Assembly: GCF_019578655.1 (NCBI RefSeq)
Contig: NC_063256.1
Location: 18,458,531 to 18,522,530 of the forward strand
Direction of reading: 5' to 3'
Length of the DNA: 64,000 bases
From: Ricinus communis
Lineage: Eukaryota; Streptophyta; Magnoliopsida; Malpighiales; Euphorbiaceae
The notes under the pieces are model-generated. The model saw only the letters and a list, made by a program, of their open reading frames with translations, was not told the origin of the DNA and ran no database searches. The position numbers and the translations under genes were made by a program. Shown one piece after another: positions 1 through 10,904 of the stretch (the stretch's first letter is position 1; each line of letters starts with the position of its first letter).

Positions 1-69
1 CTTAAATCCAATTCTTCAAGCCTTGATGTGTCCTTAGCCCAAATGTCTTGGATAAGCTCATTGACTTAC
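1..69 (-). repeat. Fragment of alpha-type gypsy LTR (pol-tail part)
   Basis: This stretch closely matches the pol-tail part of the alpha LTR near 52385-52450 and 14470-14530. It stops abruptly at 69, where delta-type LTR sequence begins. It is a chimeric junction left by deletion or recombination, and the element continues off the left edge of the window. Confidence 0.6.
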
Positions 70-638
70 AATAAAATCACTTAGAAAGTAATAGATTACT
101 TCCTAAACTAAATAAGAAATAAAACTAAATTCCTAAATAATTAACAATCAAGTTTCACCTATAATTAAGATAGGAAAAAGAGAAATAGATCATTTAGAGA
201 GTAAATCATTACTTCTTAAATAAAATAAAACAAATAAGAAATTTCTTAGATAAAATATAAGAGATACCAGCCTCCTTGTTGACTAGTCAGCAAGTTTAAG
301 TTAAAACCCTAATTACTTAAGGAGGTCACACACATAAGCTTGTTCTTTAAGTCCTCCTTGGCCTAACTTGCTTTCTCAGTGCCTTAGTAGCTTGATTTGA
401 ATAATTACGGCCCAATTAGAATTAATCAAGCCCCTTGGTATTGGATCAAGCTAATATATCTAGGCCTTGATTTTAGAGTATACTCATCATGGCTAGTGTC
501 TTGAACCCAAATATTCTTGATAAGCCTAACAAGTACTTCCGTCATCTTTTTGGCCCTTCATCTTGTAATTAGTATTTCTTGGATGCTTAAAGGGTCTTGG
601 CCTTTTGAAGTATATGGACTCTTGGCCTAGGTCATATC
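70..638 (-). repeat. Partial delta-type gypsy LTR
   Basis: It aligns by eye with 37585-38094, the LTR attached to a primer-binding site and gag at 36132-37251. The right end reads ...ggtcatatca, the complement of an LTR start TGATATGACC, so the LTR lies on the minus strand. The first third (the part matching 37252-37584) is missing and replaced by alpha tail. On the minus strand the part near 520-580 encodes a degenerate pol C-terminal tail like that of the other LTRs in the window. Confidence 0.6.
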
Positions 639-1444
639 AATAGGCACCAATCCCATGCTTGGACAAATGCAAAGAAAGAAAATTAGTTGATTGAGTATTG
701 ATATCATTCACCGAATGATTGCAGACATATCTTCTAGAGGAAAGAAGGAACTATGAGAATCGCGGCATACCCTAATATTCCGATTCAGGATTTGCACCTT
801 TGGGATCTGCATCATTCCTTATTTCTCAAGGCATGAGGAATCCTGATGACAGAAGGATTGGCATAAGGAATCATGGGAACACATTAGGGCTTAGCTTGAT
901 GATCAAGCAGGATAAGACGTAAATCCACGCGCGTAAGGGAGAAATCATGTTGCTTTCGATTAATCCAAGCAGGAATGAGCATGTTTTGATGTTTGATAGG
1001 CATATAATGACGTAAATTGGCTCGGAGTGTTATTAGGTACGTCAATGCCAATTTTTCCCTATTTTTGTTAGGGAATCATGGGAACACAATTAACAAGCTT
1101 GACCGGTAGCACTGGGGCATGACTTGATGATCAAGCAGCACAGGACACAAATCCACATGCATAAGGGTGAAATCATGTTTGTTTTGATTAATACAAGCGG
1201 GAATGTCGGCATTTAATATTTGGGAGTCATATAATCAAGTAAATTGAGCCACAGTGTTATTGGGTATGCCCATGAAAATTTCTTCTTATTTTTGTTAAGG
1301 AATCATGTGAACGTAATTGACAAGCTTCACCAGTGGCATTGGAGCGTGACTTGATGATCAAGTAGGACAAGACGAAAATCCATGGGCGTGATCAAGAAAG
1401 CATGTTGCTTTCGATTATTCCAGGCAGGAATTTGCACAATTTGA
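639..1444 (+). repeat. Gamma repeat with a triplicated 205-230 bp segment
   Basis: It shares with the other gamma copies the run from 'ggcaccaatcccatgcttgg' through 'gtaaatccacgcgcgtaagg'. A subsegment starting near aatcatgggaac begins at about 869, 1073 and 1301, giving a local tandem triplication of roughly 204 and 228 bp. The copy at 38095-39369 shows the same triplication, so it predates the separation of the two copies. The TATA-containing half of gamma is deleted here, with the break at about 1444 leading into copia LTR. Confidence 0.6.
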
Positions 1445-2208
1445 TAAAGTTGAGAAAAAAATTTGATCACTTAACACACTTTACAAAGAAACAAATGATT
1501 GTAAAAAGTTGAGAAATGAATTTGCAAGAGTTTTGGTATATCTAATTCACACACTTAGTTGTAGAGTCTTTAATAGGGGTATTTATATACATACCAACCC
1601 CTTGGAGACGTTATAATGAAGCCAAAACTTTCTAATATTAAGATTTGATGAATTGGAAAAAATTGCCTAAAGTCATAGAAAGTGCCCCCGCGCTTACTTA
1701 AAAGAGACATTGGGGCTCCAACAGCTCTAGCCACGTGGAACTGATAGGGTGGCTGATGTCTCAATGGCTACTGACATCGCATTAATTGCAAAAATAGGCC
1801 CCGTGCCGCAATAGCACCCTCGTGCTTGCCTTGACTGTGCCTAGAAGTGCCCTCGCTCTTCTCGTGTGCTATCTTTTGCCAAAATTTGTCTCAAGGCTTA
1901 AAGAGAGGTGCCCTCGCGCTTCTTGGAGCTTTTACATTTGACTGCCAGGTGTCATGAGATGATTAGCCTTTTGTCAGGTGGACTTTTCAATGCCTTGTAA
2001 ACTTTTAGCCATATGGAAAGCGCCCCGCGCCTTTGTAGCACCCTCGTGCTTTTGAGATCTTTTTAGAAGAGTTGCTTTAAGGCTAAAGAATGTTTAGGAT
2101 GGGCTTGGCTCCTTTGATGCTCTATCACATAGACACTCAGTCATGGTGTTAGTGATACTTAATTTGGTTGTTAGAATCAAAATAGAGATCAATTGCACCT
2201 TAGGTTAA
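1445..2208 (-). repeat. Truncated 3' LTR of SIRE/Maximus-like copia element (copy 1)
   Basis: It aligns with 39790-40420 of the second copy. The outer 400 or so bases of the LTR are deleted at the left junction. The inner edge is placed at about 2208, where on the minus strand a purine-rich tract (aaaaaaaaggggag) precedes the LTR, as expected for a polypurine tract. The LTR contains repeated GC-rich motifs of the form ccctcgcgctt near 1685, 1810, 1850, 1910 and 2025-2050. The boundary is approximate. Confidence 0.55.
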
Positions 2209-2679
2209 TAATCTCCCCTTTTTTTTATTTTTGACAACAAAGTTGATTAGATAGTCAAATTTGATCAAGTATAAGTGCAATTGAATACCTAACAACTAAT
2301 ATTCAAGAGCCAAAGGAACAATTTATTTAAAGTTATTTAACAATTTGTTACTCCCCCTCAATAGTTGTATTTGTGCCCCTTTTTTAATTTTATAATTAAA
2401 CAAATTTGATTACTTAGGTTAATTATTTATTAACTCCTTTTGGACATTAATCAATTTTGAGTGTTCTTTCCATAGATTTCTCTCCCCTTCCGGTCATGAA
2501 TCAATTAGATTGTTCCTCCCCTTTGGAAAAATTAAAAAGATAAGAAAGGTAGACTTGCAAGGAGATAGAAAAAACATAATATAATTTCATTCATAAATAG
2601 AATACTATACATGCATGTGAAGGAAAAAACAAAATGAGAAATAAAAGAAAGAAAAGAAAAAGTGAACAAATGAAGAAAT

Positions 2680-3607
2680 CAATCTTCTTCCTTGTCATCC
2701 TCTTCTTGTTCCTCTTGATAGACTATAAGCTCATTTCCTTTTCCGCTAGAGCTTCCTTGAGGAGGTGGAATGGGAGCTTCTTCTTCCTCTCCTTCTTCCC
2801 AATCCTCTACATGATAATGAGGATCTTGTGTGCTTTCTGAATCTCTAATAAGTCTGCATGCAAATGGTGGAGGTGATTCCAAGTCTTTTCCATTTGCTTT
2901 AGGACTTTGTCCTCAAAAGAAAAAGAAGCTTGAGTAGGAAAAGAAGAAGGGGTTGGTTCACTAGGGATCCTATGATCTTTCTTTTTTTCTTCCTATCATC
3001 CACATACTCCCAAATAAGAAGAAAGAATTCCCCATCTATTTTCTACTTAGGTCTAAGTCGAATAACCTTGGCATGCTCTAGGAATGCTAAGCCAAGTAAC
3101 AGTGGTGAGATAGGAGGAATTAGGTAGGTCTTGTTGAAAGGAGTAAGGACTTGGAAGTGTTTGGCAATTTTGGTGACATGAGAAGAGATAAGAATGACAC
3201 CTTTTTTAGTATTGTTAAGATGAAGAGGTGATCAAGAAAGAACTTGGATTCTAGTAAGGGTTCTTCTCTCCCCAAAGAGCCTAAACTCTATCCCATAATT
3301 ATAATCCATATCTCCCTTTTTGTTGATTACTAAGGTAGAAAGAAATTTCGTAGTAATTATTAAAACCAATCTCTAAGATAGGGGGTAGGAAGAAGTCTAT
3401 AAGTCCTATATTGTCAAGAAGGGTGTGTACCTCTTGTGATATACCAAGTTTAAGAAGAGCTTCTTCATTAAAGAAACGACTAGGTTGGGTTTCTTTCCTC
3501 TCTATGGTCATGTTTTTTATTCTAGCTTCATCATTCACTCCATTCATTCTTTCTATTATGGATTCAGTTGATAATGAGCTTCTTCCAACTGCCTTTCTTG
3601 GACCCAT
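2680..3607 (-). pseudogene. Env-position ORF of copia element (copy 1), broken
   Basis: Translation starts with MGPRKAVGRSS at 3607 and runs to about residue 80 (LPPILEIGF), after which the frame is lost. The C-terminus, at 2680-2882, is strongly acidic (VEDWEEGEEEE... ending EEDDKEED). Copy 2 (40507-41720) retains a central block, with the motif DLLFLYAMIHGK, that resembles the putative plant transposon/envelope-like protein domain (PF20167) found downstream of pol in such copia elements. Here about 300 bases of that central block are deleted near 3230-3280. The protein's function is not established. Homology to copy 2 is clear; the family name is by recognition only. Confidence 0.6.
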
Positions 3608-4160
3608 GCTTATCTTGAGGAAGAGAAGATTGGGAATTTTTGAAGAAGAAAATAGGGGGTTTTTTGAGAGCTTTATGAAACAGTCATGAAAAAATGATGC
3701 AAATGTGTAAGATGTGACTTTTATAGCCTTAAGGAGGTATGAAAATGGTAAAAAATGGCTAGTTTCTCATTAAAACCCAATTTCAAAAATTTGTAACGGC
3801 TAGTTTTTTGCTGAAATCGAGAGGAAGCGCGGTCACAACAGCTACAATTTTAAGAAATTGTTGTCATGCTGAGGAGCTGCGGGCGCACTTTTAAGGTTAT
3901 TTCCAGGATTGCTTATAGACCTATAAAGTGCAAGCACTCCTCTAGGGCACGAGCGTGCTTTTTATAATTTCTTATGCTAAAATTAATGCATGAGCATGCT
4001 CTTTTCATTTTGATCACATCATTTTATGTATGAGTATTGAGATGCACCAAGATTAAAAGAATCTTGGGCTAAGAGAATTTGAATACTCAATTTGTGCACA
4101 ATAAAAGAAAATCACAAGTATAAGTATCATAAGCAAAAATTTGCACACATTGGCAAAGAT
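3608..4160. other. Non-coding spacer between copia pol and env-position ORF
   Basis: There is no supportable ORF. The left part matches 41721-42130 in copy 2. It contains short GC-rich motifs (gggcacgagcgtgctttt near 3947, catgagcatgctctttt near 3990) like those in the copia LTR. Such a spacer is usual between pol and the third ORF of SIRE-type elements. Confidence 0.5.
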
Positions 4161-6175
4161 TTAAGCTAAGGTGCTTCTGTCTATTATTCCTAGCTCTCTT
4201 TTTATGAAATTCATTCTCTCCTCATTTAGGGGTTTAGTGAAAATATCGGCTAGTTGTTTGTTTGCATCAACATATTCTAGTACTACACTACTATTTTGAA
4301 CATGATCTCTCAAGAAATGGTGTCTAATATCCATATGCTTACTCATAGAGTGTTGAATAGGATTCTTAGAAAGGTTTATAGCACTAGTGCTATCACATTT
4401 GATAGCAATATGATCAACCTCTCTCCCACAATCTCATAATTGTTGCCTCATCCAAAGGATTTGAGCACAACAACAACCCGCCGCCACATATTCGGATTCC
4501 GCGGTGGAGAGAGCAACTAAGACTTATTTCTTGCTAAACCAAGCACTAAGCATTCAAGTAGAAAATGGCAAGTTCTGGAGGTGCTCTTTCTATCTAATAG
4601 AATACCGACATAATCGACATCTGAATAACCTATTATATCAAAGGAAGTTTCTCTAAGATACTAAAGTCCTAGGTTCAAGATTCCACATAAATATTTCAAA
4701 ATTCTTTTAACGACATTTAAATGAGATTCTTTTGGAGAAGATTGAAATTTAGCACAAAGGCAAACACTATATATAATATCAGATCTGGAGGTAGTTAAGT
4801 ATTAAAGTGATCCGATCATACCTCTATAAAGCTTTTCATTTGTGCTCTTGCCCTTCTCCTCCTTGTCCAATTTATTTGTGACACTCATTGGGGTATTGGC
4901 TACTTTGCAACCATCCATTTCAAATTTCTTTAGAAGTTCTCTTGTGTACTTGGATTGGTTGATGAGTATTTCGTCTTTGCTTTGCTTGATCTGAAGACCA
5001 AGGAAGAATTTGAGCTCTCCCTCCATGCTCATTTCAAATTCCTTAGTCATGCACTTAGCAAAATCCTCACAAAGCAACTCATTAATGGCACCAAATACAA
5101 TGTCATCAACATAAATTTGAACAATTAGAGTATCACGTTTATGTTTTTTACAAAAAGAGTAGTGTCAAACCTTGCCCTTTTGAAATCCATTATCAATTAG
5201 AAAAGAACTAAGCATTTCATACCAAGCTCTAGGAGCTTGATTCAGTCCATACAAGGTTTTAGAAAGTTTGACAACATGATTTAAAAATTTATGATCTTCA
5301 AAATAGGGAGGTTGCTCAACATAGACTTCCTCATCATTAAAACTATTCAAAAAATCACCTTTCATATCCATTTGAAAAAGTTTAAAATTCATGTGACATG
5401 CATATGCTAAAAGCATCCTAATAGCTTCTGATCTAGCAACCGGAGCAAAGGTCTCATCATAATCATTGCCTTTCTCTTGGTTGTAACCTTTTTCAACAAA
5501 TCTAGCTTTGTTTATAGTGATAGAGCCTTGCTCATCTAGCTTTTTTCTAAAAATCCATTTGCAACCTATAATTTGGTTATCTTTGGGTTTAGGAACAAGT
5601 TCCCACACTTTGTTTCTCTCTAATTGGTTGAGTTCATCTTGTATAGCAATCACCCAGCTCTCATCTTTTAGAGCCTCATCAATGGTCCTTGGCTCAATTT
5701 GAGAAACGAAGGCTAGATTATTTAAAGCTACTAATTTAGAACGAGTAATTACACCTTTTGATAGGTCTCTAATGATTTGAGTGGGAGGATGATCCTTTTT
5801 GAAATTCCAAGCTTTTGGATGATCTTCAGAGCTTTCCATCTCTTGGGAATCTTGAGTAGCATCTTGATTGTGTTGATCTTCTCTAAAATGTGAGACCTTA
5901 GGTTTTCTTCCTTTCCAAAGCTCATAAGATGTTCTGTTTAGCAAAGGTCTTTTGAAAACTTTATTAGTAACATAATAACTAGTGTTAACGGCTTTGGCCT
6001 GAAAGTATGAAGAAAGTTTATACTTATTGAGCATTGTTCTATTTTTTCTTTCCATAACTCTATTTTATTGGGGAGTTCTAGGAGATGAAAAATTATGAGA
6101 ACTTCCAAATTCTTTACAAAGATTTTCAAAGAGATCATTTACAAATTTCTTTCCATGATCACTTTCGAAACGAAC
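4161..6175 (-). pseudogene. Ty1/copia pol remnant: integrase end, reverse transcriptase, RNase H
   Basis: From right to left, 6175-5940 holds the integrase end (SDHGKKFVNDLFENLCKEFG, then SSPRTPQ, a stop, NRVMERKN). A deletion after KPKVSHF joins this to a linker at about 5880. Reverse transcriptase then begins with EAL-DESWVIAIQDELNQL and continues through the LFQMDMKGDFLN and LYGLNQAPRAWYEM blocks. The YVDD catalytic motif is at 5102-5113, followed by FFLGLQIKQ and the YRGMIGSL block. RNase H follows in another frame (GYSDVDY ... DRKSTS near 4600), ending with LADIFTKPLNEERMNFIKRELG at about 4240-4180. A stop at 5165-5167 interrupts the frame just before YVDD, another ends it at 4802, and RNase H has several more. 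In a live element these domains would integrate and copy the element. This one cannot. Confidence 0.85.
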
Positions 6176-6593
6176 CTACCCTATATCAAAGGATTACTTA
6201 AGAAAACCTAATAAAAATAAAAATAAAAAGGCTTCAAATGGAGTTTATTGGACCTTTGAGATCACCCAAACTTATTGCACTAAATTGATGATTTTGGTCC
6301 CTTTTTGCAATCCTAAGCCTTAGGTTGAGCTTTTATTGTGTTTGAACACTCAAAATGACTTTAATTAAGCCCAACAAAGCTTCTTGCATCTTTTATACTT
6401 GGATCTTGTCATTAGACCTCCTTGAAAGCTTAAAGGATCATTTGTAGTTCTTGTCTTTGCTGCATCAAAACATGTCAAGCTACTTTTTTAACACATGTCA
6501 TCATAAAACTCCTTTTATGATGACACATGTCAAGCTATTGTACAAACAATGTCATTACAAACTCTTTTTTGATGACATCTGTCAAGCTCCTTC
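6176..6593. repeat. Unassigned stretch with 53-bp tandem repeat and perfect hairpin
   Basis: The left part (6176-6460) shows nothing I recognise. At about 6471-6590 a unit beginning acatgtcaagcta recurs near 6472, 6526 and 6575 (two full units and a part). Inside the first unit TGTCATCATAAAA (6496-6508) and TTTTATGATGACA (6513-6525) form a perfect 13-bp inverted repeat with a 4-base loop. No coding capacity is seen. Confidence 0.5.
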
Positions 6594-8350
6594 TGTTAGA
6601 GTCTGCCCTAAAGGTGAAGAATTGTTAGATGATCTGTGTTAATTTATACATCATAATTGATGGAATACAATTATGTTCGACTCTAATGGTACGACTAGTC
6701 AAATATTATCAAGGAATATTTCAAACCGTTAAAGATGAATACCATGGAATATAAACACATATGTAATAGAAATTATAAAGCGAGTTTATAATGATAAGGT
6801 TCTCATTATATACATTCTTAAACTTTATTCATAGTTGATGTTTGATCAAGAATTAGATTTTGATCAAATGCTCGAGATTACCAGAATGTTTATCACTTAG
6901 TTATGAAGTAAGCAATCTGTCTCACAAAGTTGAGGAATAGTGTGATTCTGAGATAAGCATATGGGTGCTTATTACAAAAACAAATTCATTGAAGATGACC
7001 GTACTTTGTAGTCCATATGGAATTTATCCAAGTGTCTACGGACAATACTCTTGTAACAATCATGTAAAACATGATCCTTAGACTTGAGATAACAATGTAT
7101 TATCTTATATAAGGATTAACTATACTTTTATGCTATCTTATGTTCTCCTATCCATAGAGCGCCCAAGAGATAGTCATTGGTATAGTAAGAGTCATATAAG
7201 GATAATAAGTTATTAATAAACAATTCATTGCCAAGGTAATATGTCATGGGATCTTATCCTGATGATTCTTGATATGCTTGAACATGGAATTCAAGGCCAA
7301 GGTTGTATGAACGAAGACCATAGATCTTATTCAAGATGTTATATGCAATTATTAAGAACAAATATGATTGGTTTAATTATAAAGTTAACATTTGCATCCA
7401 TGCTCTATGAATCAATTGGGATAAAACTACAATGAAAGGAGGGAATTAATTATAAGATTGTTCCTTGTAAAGATTGACTAAAGCACTTTAATCATTCCTA
7501 AACATTTGGGAGGTCATGATGCATGCTAGATGTCAATCTTAGTCAATGAATATTGATTACGTTACATTAGAGAATTAACATTGAATTAAAGGAGTTTAAA
7601 TCATAATGTATATTCACTACCAAAATGTTATGAACCTTTTGGGTCACACACAAATAGGCTTTAAGTGAAGATTAAAATGAGGCTTTAAGCTTTGGGCTTA
7701 AGCTCATATATATTGGCCCCAATTAAAGATTAATTAATTAAAAGCTAATGGACTTTGTAGAATGTGCCTATGATGGATTTATTATCCATGAATTAGTTCT
7801 TATATTAATTAAAGTCCATTTAAGATAACAAAGCCCAAGTTAAAAGTAAGTTCAGGTTTTGGAGAAATCTTAAACAGTTAAGGACTTTGACTACAGGCCA
7901 TATATATAGAAAGAGATATGTATGGGGCAGGAATGTTGAAAGTTTGGTTGCACATCTAGGAGAGAAAAATATTTTCGTTAAGATACATACCCTAGGTGAA
8001 TTGATCAATAAGATTAATTGATTCATCCCTTTGCTTGAAACTAGCCTTAAATCTTCAACATCTTTTCTCATTCCCCTAAAACTGGTTTAATAAGATCTTT
8101 GCTTAGAAGCTTGTATGGATTACCAAAAGTGGCTAGTCACTTTAGTAACTTTGAAGTGCATCAATCATCCTTGAAGAATCAAGTATCAATAAAGAAAAAG
8201 GCACTCCTTGAATCGATAGCATACTCCCTTTGTAAGCCTTCTCCATCTTTTGCTTGTTTTGTGTGTTATGACTATCTTAACCAATGAGACCCTTGGTGGA
8301 ATTCAGAAAAATTTTAAATTACTTCTGTTGCACTTATCCTTACTTAAAGT
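6594..8350 (+). repeat. Probable long LTR of a copia-type element (solo or truncated)
   Basis: The block opens with TGTTAGAGTCTGCCC, the style of many plant copia LTRs that start TGTTAGA. It is 1.7 kb without an ORF longer than about 85 codons. It contains a TATA-like box (ccatatatatagaaag near 7898) followed by a transcript-start-like region, and ends in CA-containing sequence near 8283 or 8350. I see no primer-binding site and no target duplication (ccttc on the left against atgag on the right). The 3' boundary and the assignment are therefore uncertain. The short ORFs inside it have no recognisable domain. Confidence 0.4.
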
Positions 8351-8976
8351 CCATTTTTTAAATTGAATAATTATCAGTACCTCCTACGGTTTTCTAACCC
8401 TACCCCTATAAATAGAATAGTGTAGCCTAGAAGTAGGGTGGGCAGAGCTTAGAATCAAAACACTAATTAAACTTTCTAGCTACATCGATCTATACAGAAG
8501 CCGCTAGCAAATCACTAAGAAAGAATGCCAAACTAGGAAACCCATTAAAGAACGACATAAACTTTTTTGAAATCCCAAAAGCATAACTGGATTCCTATCC
8601 CCTCTTTGACTCAAGAGCTTCCTCATCTCTTGAGACTTGCAGAATGACAATCAACGGTGACAACTTGAGGATTTCCCTCCATCCACATCATCAACATCTC
8701 TTCACCAATTACATTTTATATAAATATTTTTAATTATAGAAACATATTAGTAATGTTTATAATATTTTTTAAACATAAATCACATGATTAGATTAGAATT
8801 TCTTTTCATTTAACATGCTGATTTTATTGGGTTTTGAATTTGATAACAAGACATTTAGGGTTTTGAAGCTGATTTGGTTGTGTTTTGCGTTGGACTGGAT
8901 AATAGTAGACATAATTAGATTATATTTCCATTATAATATTAATTATACATGTTCTAAGTGAATTCTTTCCTCTATG
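8351..8976. other. Unassigned AT-rich stretch with a TATA-like motif
   Basis: No ORF or known domain is visible. A TATA-like element (cccctataaatagaatag) lies near 8400, so this could be the transcription-start part of another LTR, or a continuation of the preceding one. The right boundary is set by the start of the alpha LTR at 8977. Confidence 0.3.
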
Positions 8977-9880
8977 TGATACAAACCAAACTAGCACAAC
9001 GAATCCTACTCTAATAAGGTGTCTTGATGCCGCAAATCCTACTAGCTGAAGGAATCTTAATCCAACAAGGAGGCCTGACTCAACTGGGAATCCTAATCCA
9101 ATAAGGAGTCCTGATGATATTAGGAGTTCAAGCAACAAAAGGAATCCTAATTCAACAAGGAGTCCTAGTCTGATTCAAATTACAAGTTAATGAGCTTATC
9201 CAAGATATTTGGGTTAAGGACATATCAAGGTTGAAGAATTTCAATAATCTAATTCAGTTTATTAGGCTTGAATGAATATAATTGGGCTTAAAAATACCAA
9301 AGAAGTTGAATTGGAGCATATAAAGACTTTGGGCCTAACTTGGCTTATGTTTTGCGGCCTATCTATATAACTTATGTAAATTAGGATTTTATGGCTTATT
9401 TTGGGCGGCCACACATGTATTTTAACCTAATTAGGACTTTGTTTAAGTTATCTCTTTTAGTTATGAAGGTTATCTTTATCCTAGATCAGATGTAAATCCT
9501 TATTAGTTAAGATTTAGGGTTTTCTATGGCCTATATAAGGCTAGTACGAATTTTGACGTAATGTATTAAAAAGTTGAAGTTGAGGTTGAATAATAATTGG
9601 TATTTTTACCTTAAAGCTTGGTTACTTTGACTTTGTGTTCTTGTTTGAATGCAAATCTTACTTATCAAGGAGTTGATCTATCCTTATGGCGTACTTGGAA
9701 TTATGGTTTAAGTGACTTAGTTTTCCTTACATTTTAATTCTTCATCATCCTTCTAAGAAATCTGTCTTCTAACCTTTCTTAGCGGTTGAATCAAATTGGT
9801 TCTTGGGGTTTTCATGTTAATGTGTTGGAGGTCTACAATTCAAAGGGGTTCTCAAGCTTATTCGTGGAGGTTCTGTGTCA
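8977..9880 (+). repeat. Alpha-type gypsy 5' LTR
   Basis: It starts TGATACAAACC and ends TGTGTCA immediately before a tRNA-primer-binding site. The first 280 bases encode, in one plus frame with two stops, the C-terminal tail of pol. This is an 18-bp/hexapeptide repeat region (TRRPDS, IRSPDD, IRSSSN type units at about 9010-9175) followed by ELIQDIWVKDISRLKN and NLIQFIRLE. After the coding tail come the LTR promoter region, with a TATA box (ggcctatataaggc near 9528), and U5. The LTR therefore overlaps the 3' end of pol. It belongs with the leader at 9901-10236. Confidence 0.7.
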
Positions 9881-9882
9881 TT

Positions 9883-9900
9883 TGGTATCTAAGCTTTGGC
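9883..9900 (+). other. Primer-binding site, tRNA-iMet type (degenerate)
   Basis: The sequence TGGTATCTAAGCTTTGG lies 2 bases after the LTR end. The usual plant site for initiator methionine tRNA begins TGGTATCAGAGC, so two positions in the first twelve differ. Similar sites follow the LTRs at 15814, 17444, 37252, 43470 and 59187. Confidence 0.65.
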
Positions 9901-10236
9901 TCTAGACCAAGTTTTATCCTTTCATATTTTCATTATTAGATTCTAATCTCTAATTTCTTTTTTATTTCTTTTAATTCAGTTCTTGTTGTTAGTTCTTTGT
10001 TTAAGTCAATTGTTAGAGTTCTAAAATTGAAAAGAAATTCGATTTGGTATTTTAATTATGTCCTTTTTGTTATTCATTCATTAAGACTAGTTATTCTCCA
10101 TCGCATATTGTTGTTATGTGTTTTATTGTGCTTAGGCTTAATCTTGTTCATTAAGTCTAGTTTTGTCTTCTACTTGTCGTGTCGTTTTAATTCTAATTTA
10201 TTTTGAGTGTTAAACATGTGAGTTATGTATGTGAGA
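9901..10236 (+). other. 5' leader of truncated alpha element
   Basis: The sequence matches the minus-strand leaders at 15441-15790 and 63290-63730 and has no convincing ORF. It ends in a break at about 10236, at the sequence gagatgtattatcaa, which in the other copies continues into a gag-like ORF. Confidence 0.5.
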
Positions 10237-10435
10237 TGTATTATCAAAAGGAGGATTGCTATGAGCAACAAAGGGAAAACTTGTTTCACACAAGATTTCA
10301 TCTACAAGGCAAGGCGTGTGAGTTGCACTAATATTGTAAATTCTCTCTTGATTAGTATATTGGGGCTGCCTACCATACCACACCCACGTCCATATAAACT
10401 TTAATGGCTTAATGATTGGGTTTCCATTGTGCAAA
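10237..10435 (+). pseudogene. Gypsy gag-protease fragment
   Basis: The plus strand reads EQQRENLFHTRFHLQGK followed, after a frame change, by SCTNIVNSLLIS and then HPRPYKL. This is the characteristic aspartic protease segment of plant Ty3/gypsy elements (usual form: NLFHTRC ... IIDGGSCTN ... PYKLQWLN). The catalytic Asp region is lost at the frame break. It is joined upstream to an alpha leader with all of gag missing and is cut on the right by inverted gamma sequence. Confidence 0.65.
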
Positions 10436-10770
10436 AGCCCTCATTCTATAAGAAGAAGAAACTAGAAGCTAAATATGAATATATAAATTAAGAAAGATAA
10501 ATAAACTAAAGTCAAATCTAGAACTAGAGAGGAGTTGACTGGTCAATAACTCTTTTAGTCCCAAATTTTATGAGCCAGCTTAACGAAAAAGGGGAAATTT
10601 GCATAGACTATGTATTAAGACTCCGACCCAAATTACGTTATTATATGCATCTCAAACATCAAAACGCTCACATTCGTACATGTATTACGCTTGGATTAAT
10701 CGAAAAACAACATGATTTCCCCCTTACGTACGTGGATTTACTTCTTGTCCTGCTGGATCATCAAGCTAAG
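10436..10770 (-). repeat. Gamma repeat, inverted, part 1
   Basis: This is the reverse complement of gamma (compare 26450-26740). It includes the palindrome TTGACTGGTCAA at 10535-10546. The copy is interrupted at 10770 by element A and resumes at 13132, where the sequence continues in register (ctaag, then ctaaaccccaacgc). Confidence 0.75.
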
Positions 10771-10902
10771 TGATGCAAATCACAATACCAAGCTTCAAGA
10801 CTCAAGTCATGATCTAAGCACAAGTATACGGCTGAAGCCTACACCAACCTCAAGGGATCCTTTACACATTCATAGTGGGCCAATTACAAGATCTAAGATC
10901 TA
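10771..10902 (+). repeat. 5' LTR remnant of element A
   Basis: It matches the beginning of the 3' LTR (12189-12330), including the pol-tail coding segment that reads GPITRSK (usually GPITRSRAK). It ends at about 10902 where pol sequence begins. The deletion removed the promoter and U5. Confidence 0.7.
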
Positions 10903-10904
10903 AG

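Larger units (their letters stand above)
2209..6175 (-). mobile_element. Internal region of a SIRE/Maximus-like Ty1/copia retrotransposon
   Basis: Read on the minus strand the order is integrase end, reverse transcriptase, RNase H, a spacer, then an additional ORF before the 3' LTR. An extra env-position ORF after pol is characteristic of the SIRE/Maximus lineage of Ty1/copia. The 5' LTR, gag, protease and most of integrase are missing. The right end at about 6175 is a break inside the integrase core. All reading frames are damaged, so this is a dead fragment. Confidence 0.75.

Noticed and set aside
2634..2840. Plus-strand ORF rich in Lys, Phe and Leu (also at 40461-40667)
   Set aside because: It is the complementary strand of the acidic C-terminus of the copia env-position ORF; the conserved frame is on the minus strand.
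7241..8287. Several 62-83 codon ORFs
   Set aside because: They lie on both strands in a probable LTR, have no recognisable motif and are of chance length.
9010..9175. Regularly spaced repeats resembling a CRISPR array
   Set aside because: The 18-bp units are contiguous with no spacers, lie in a plant retroelement and encode an in-frame peptide repeat.
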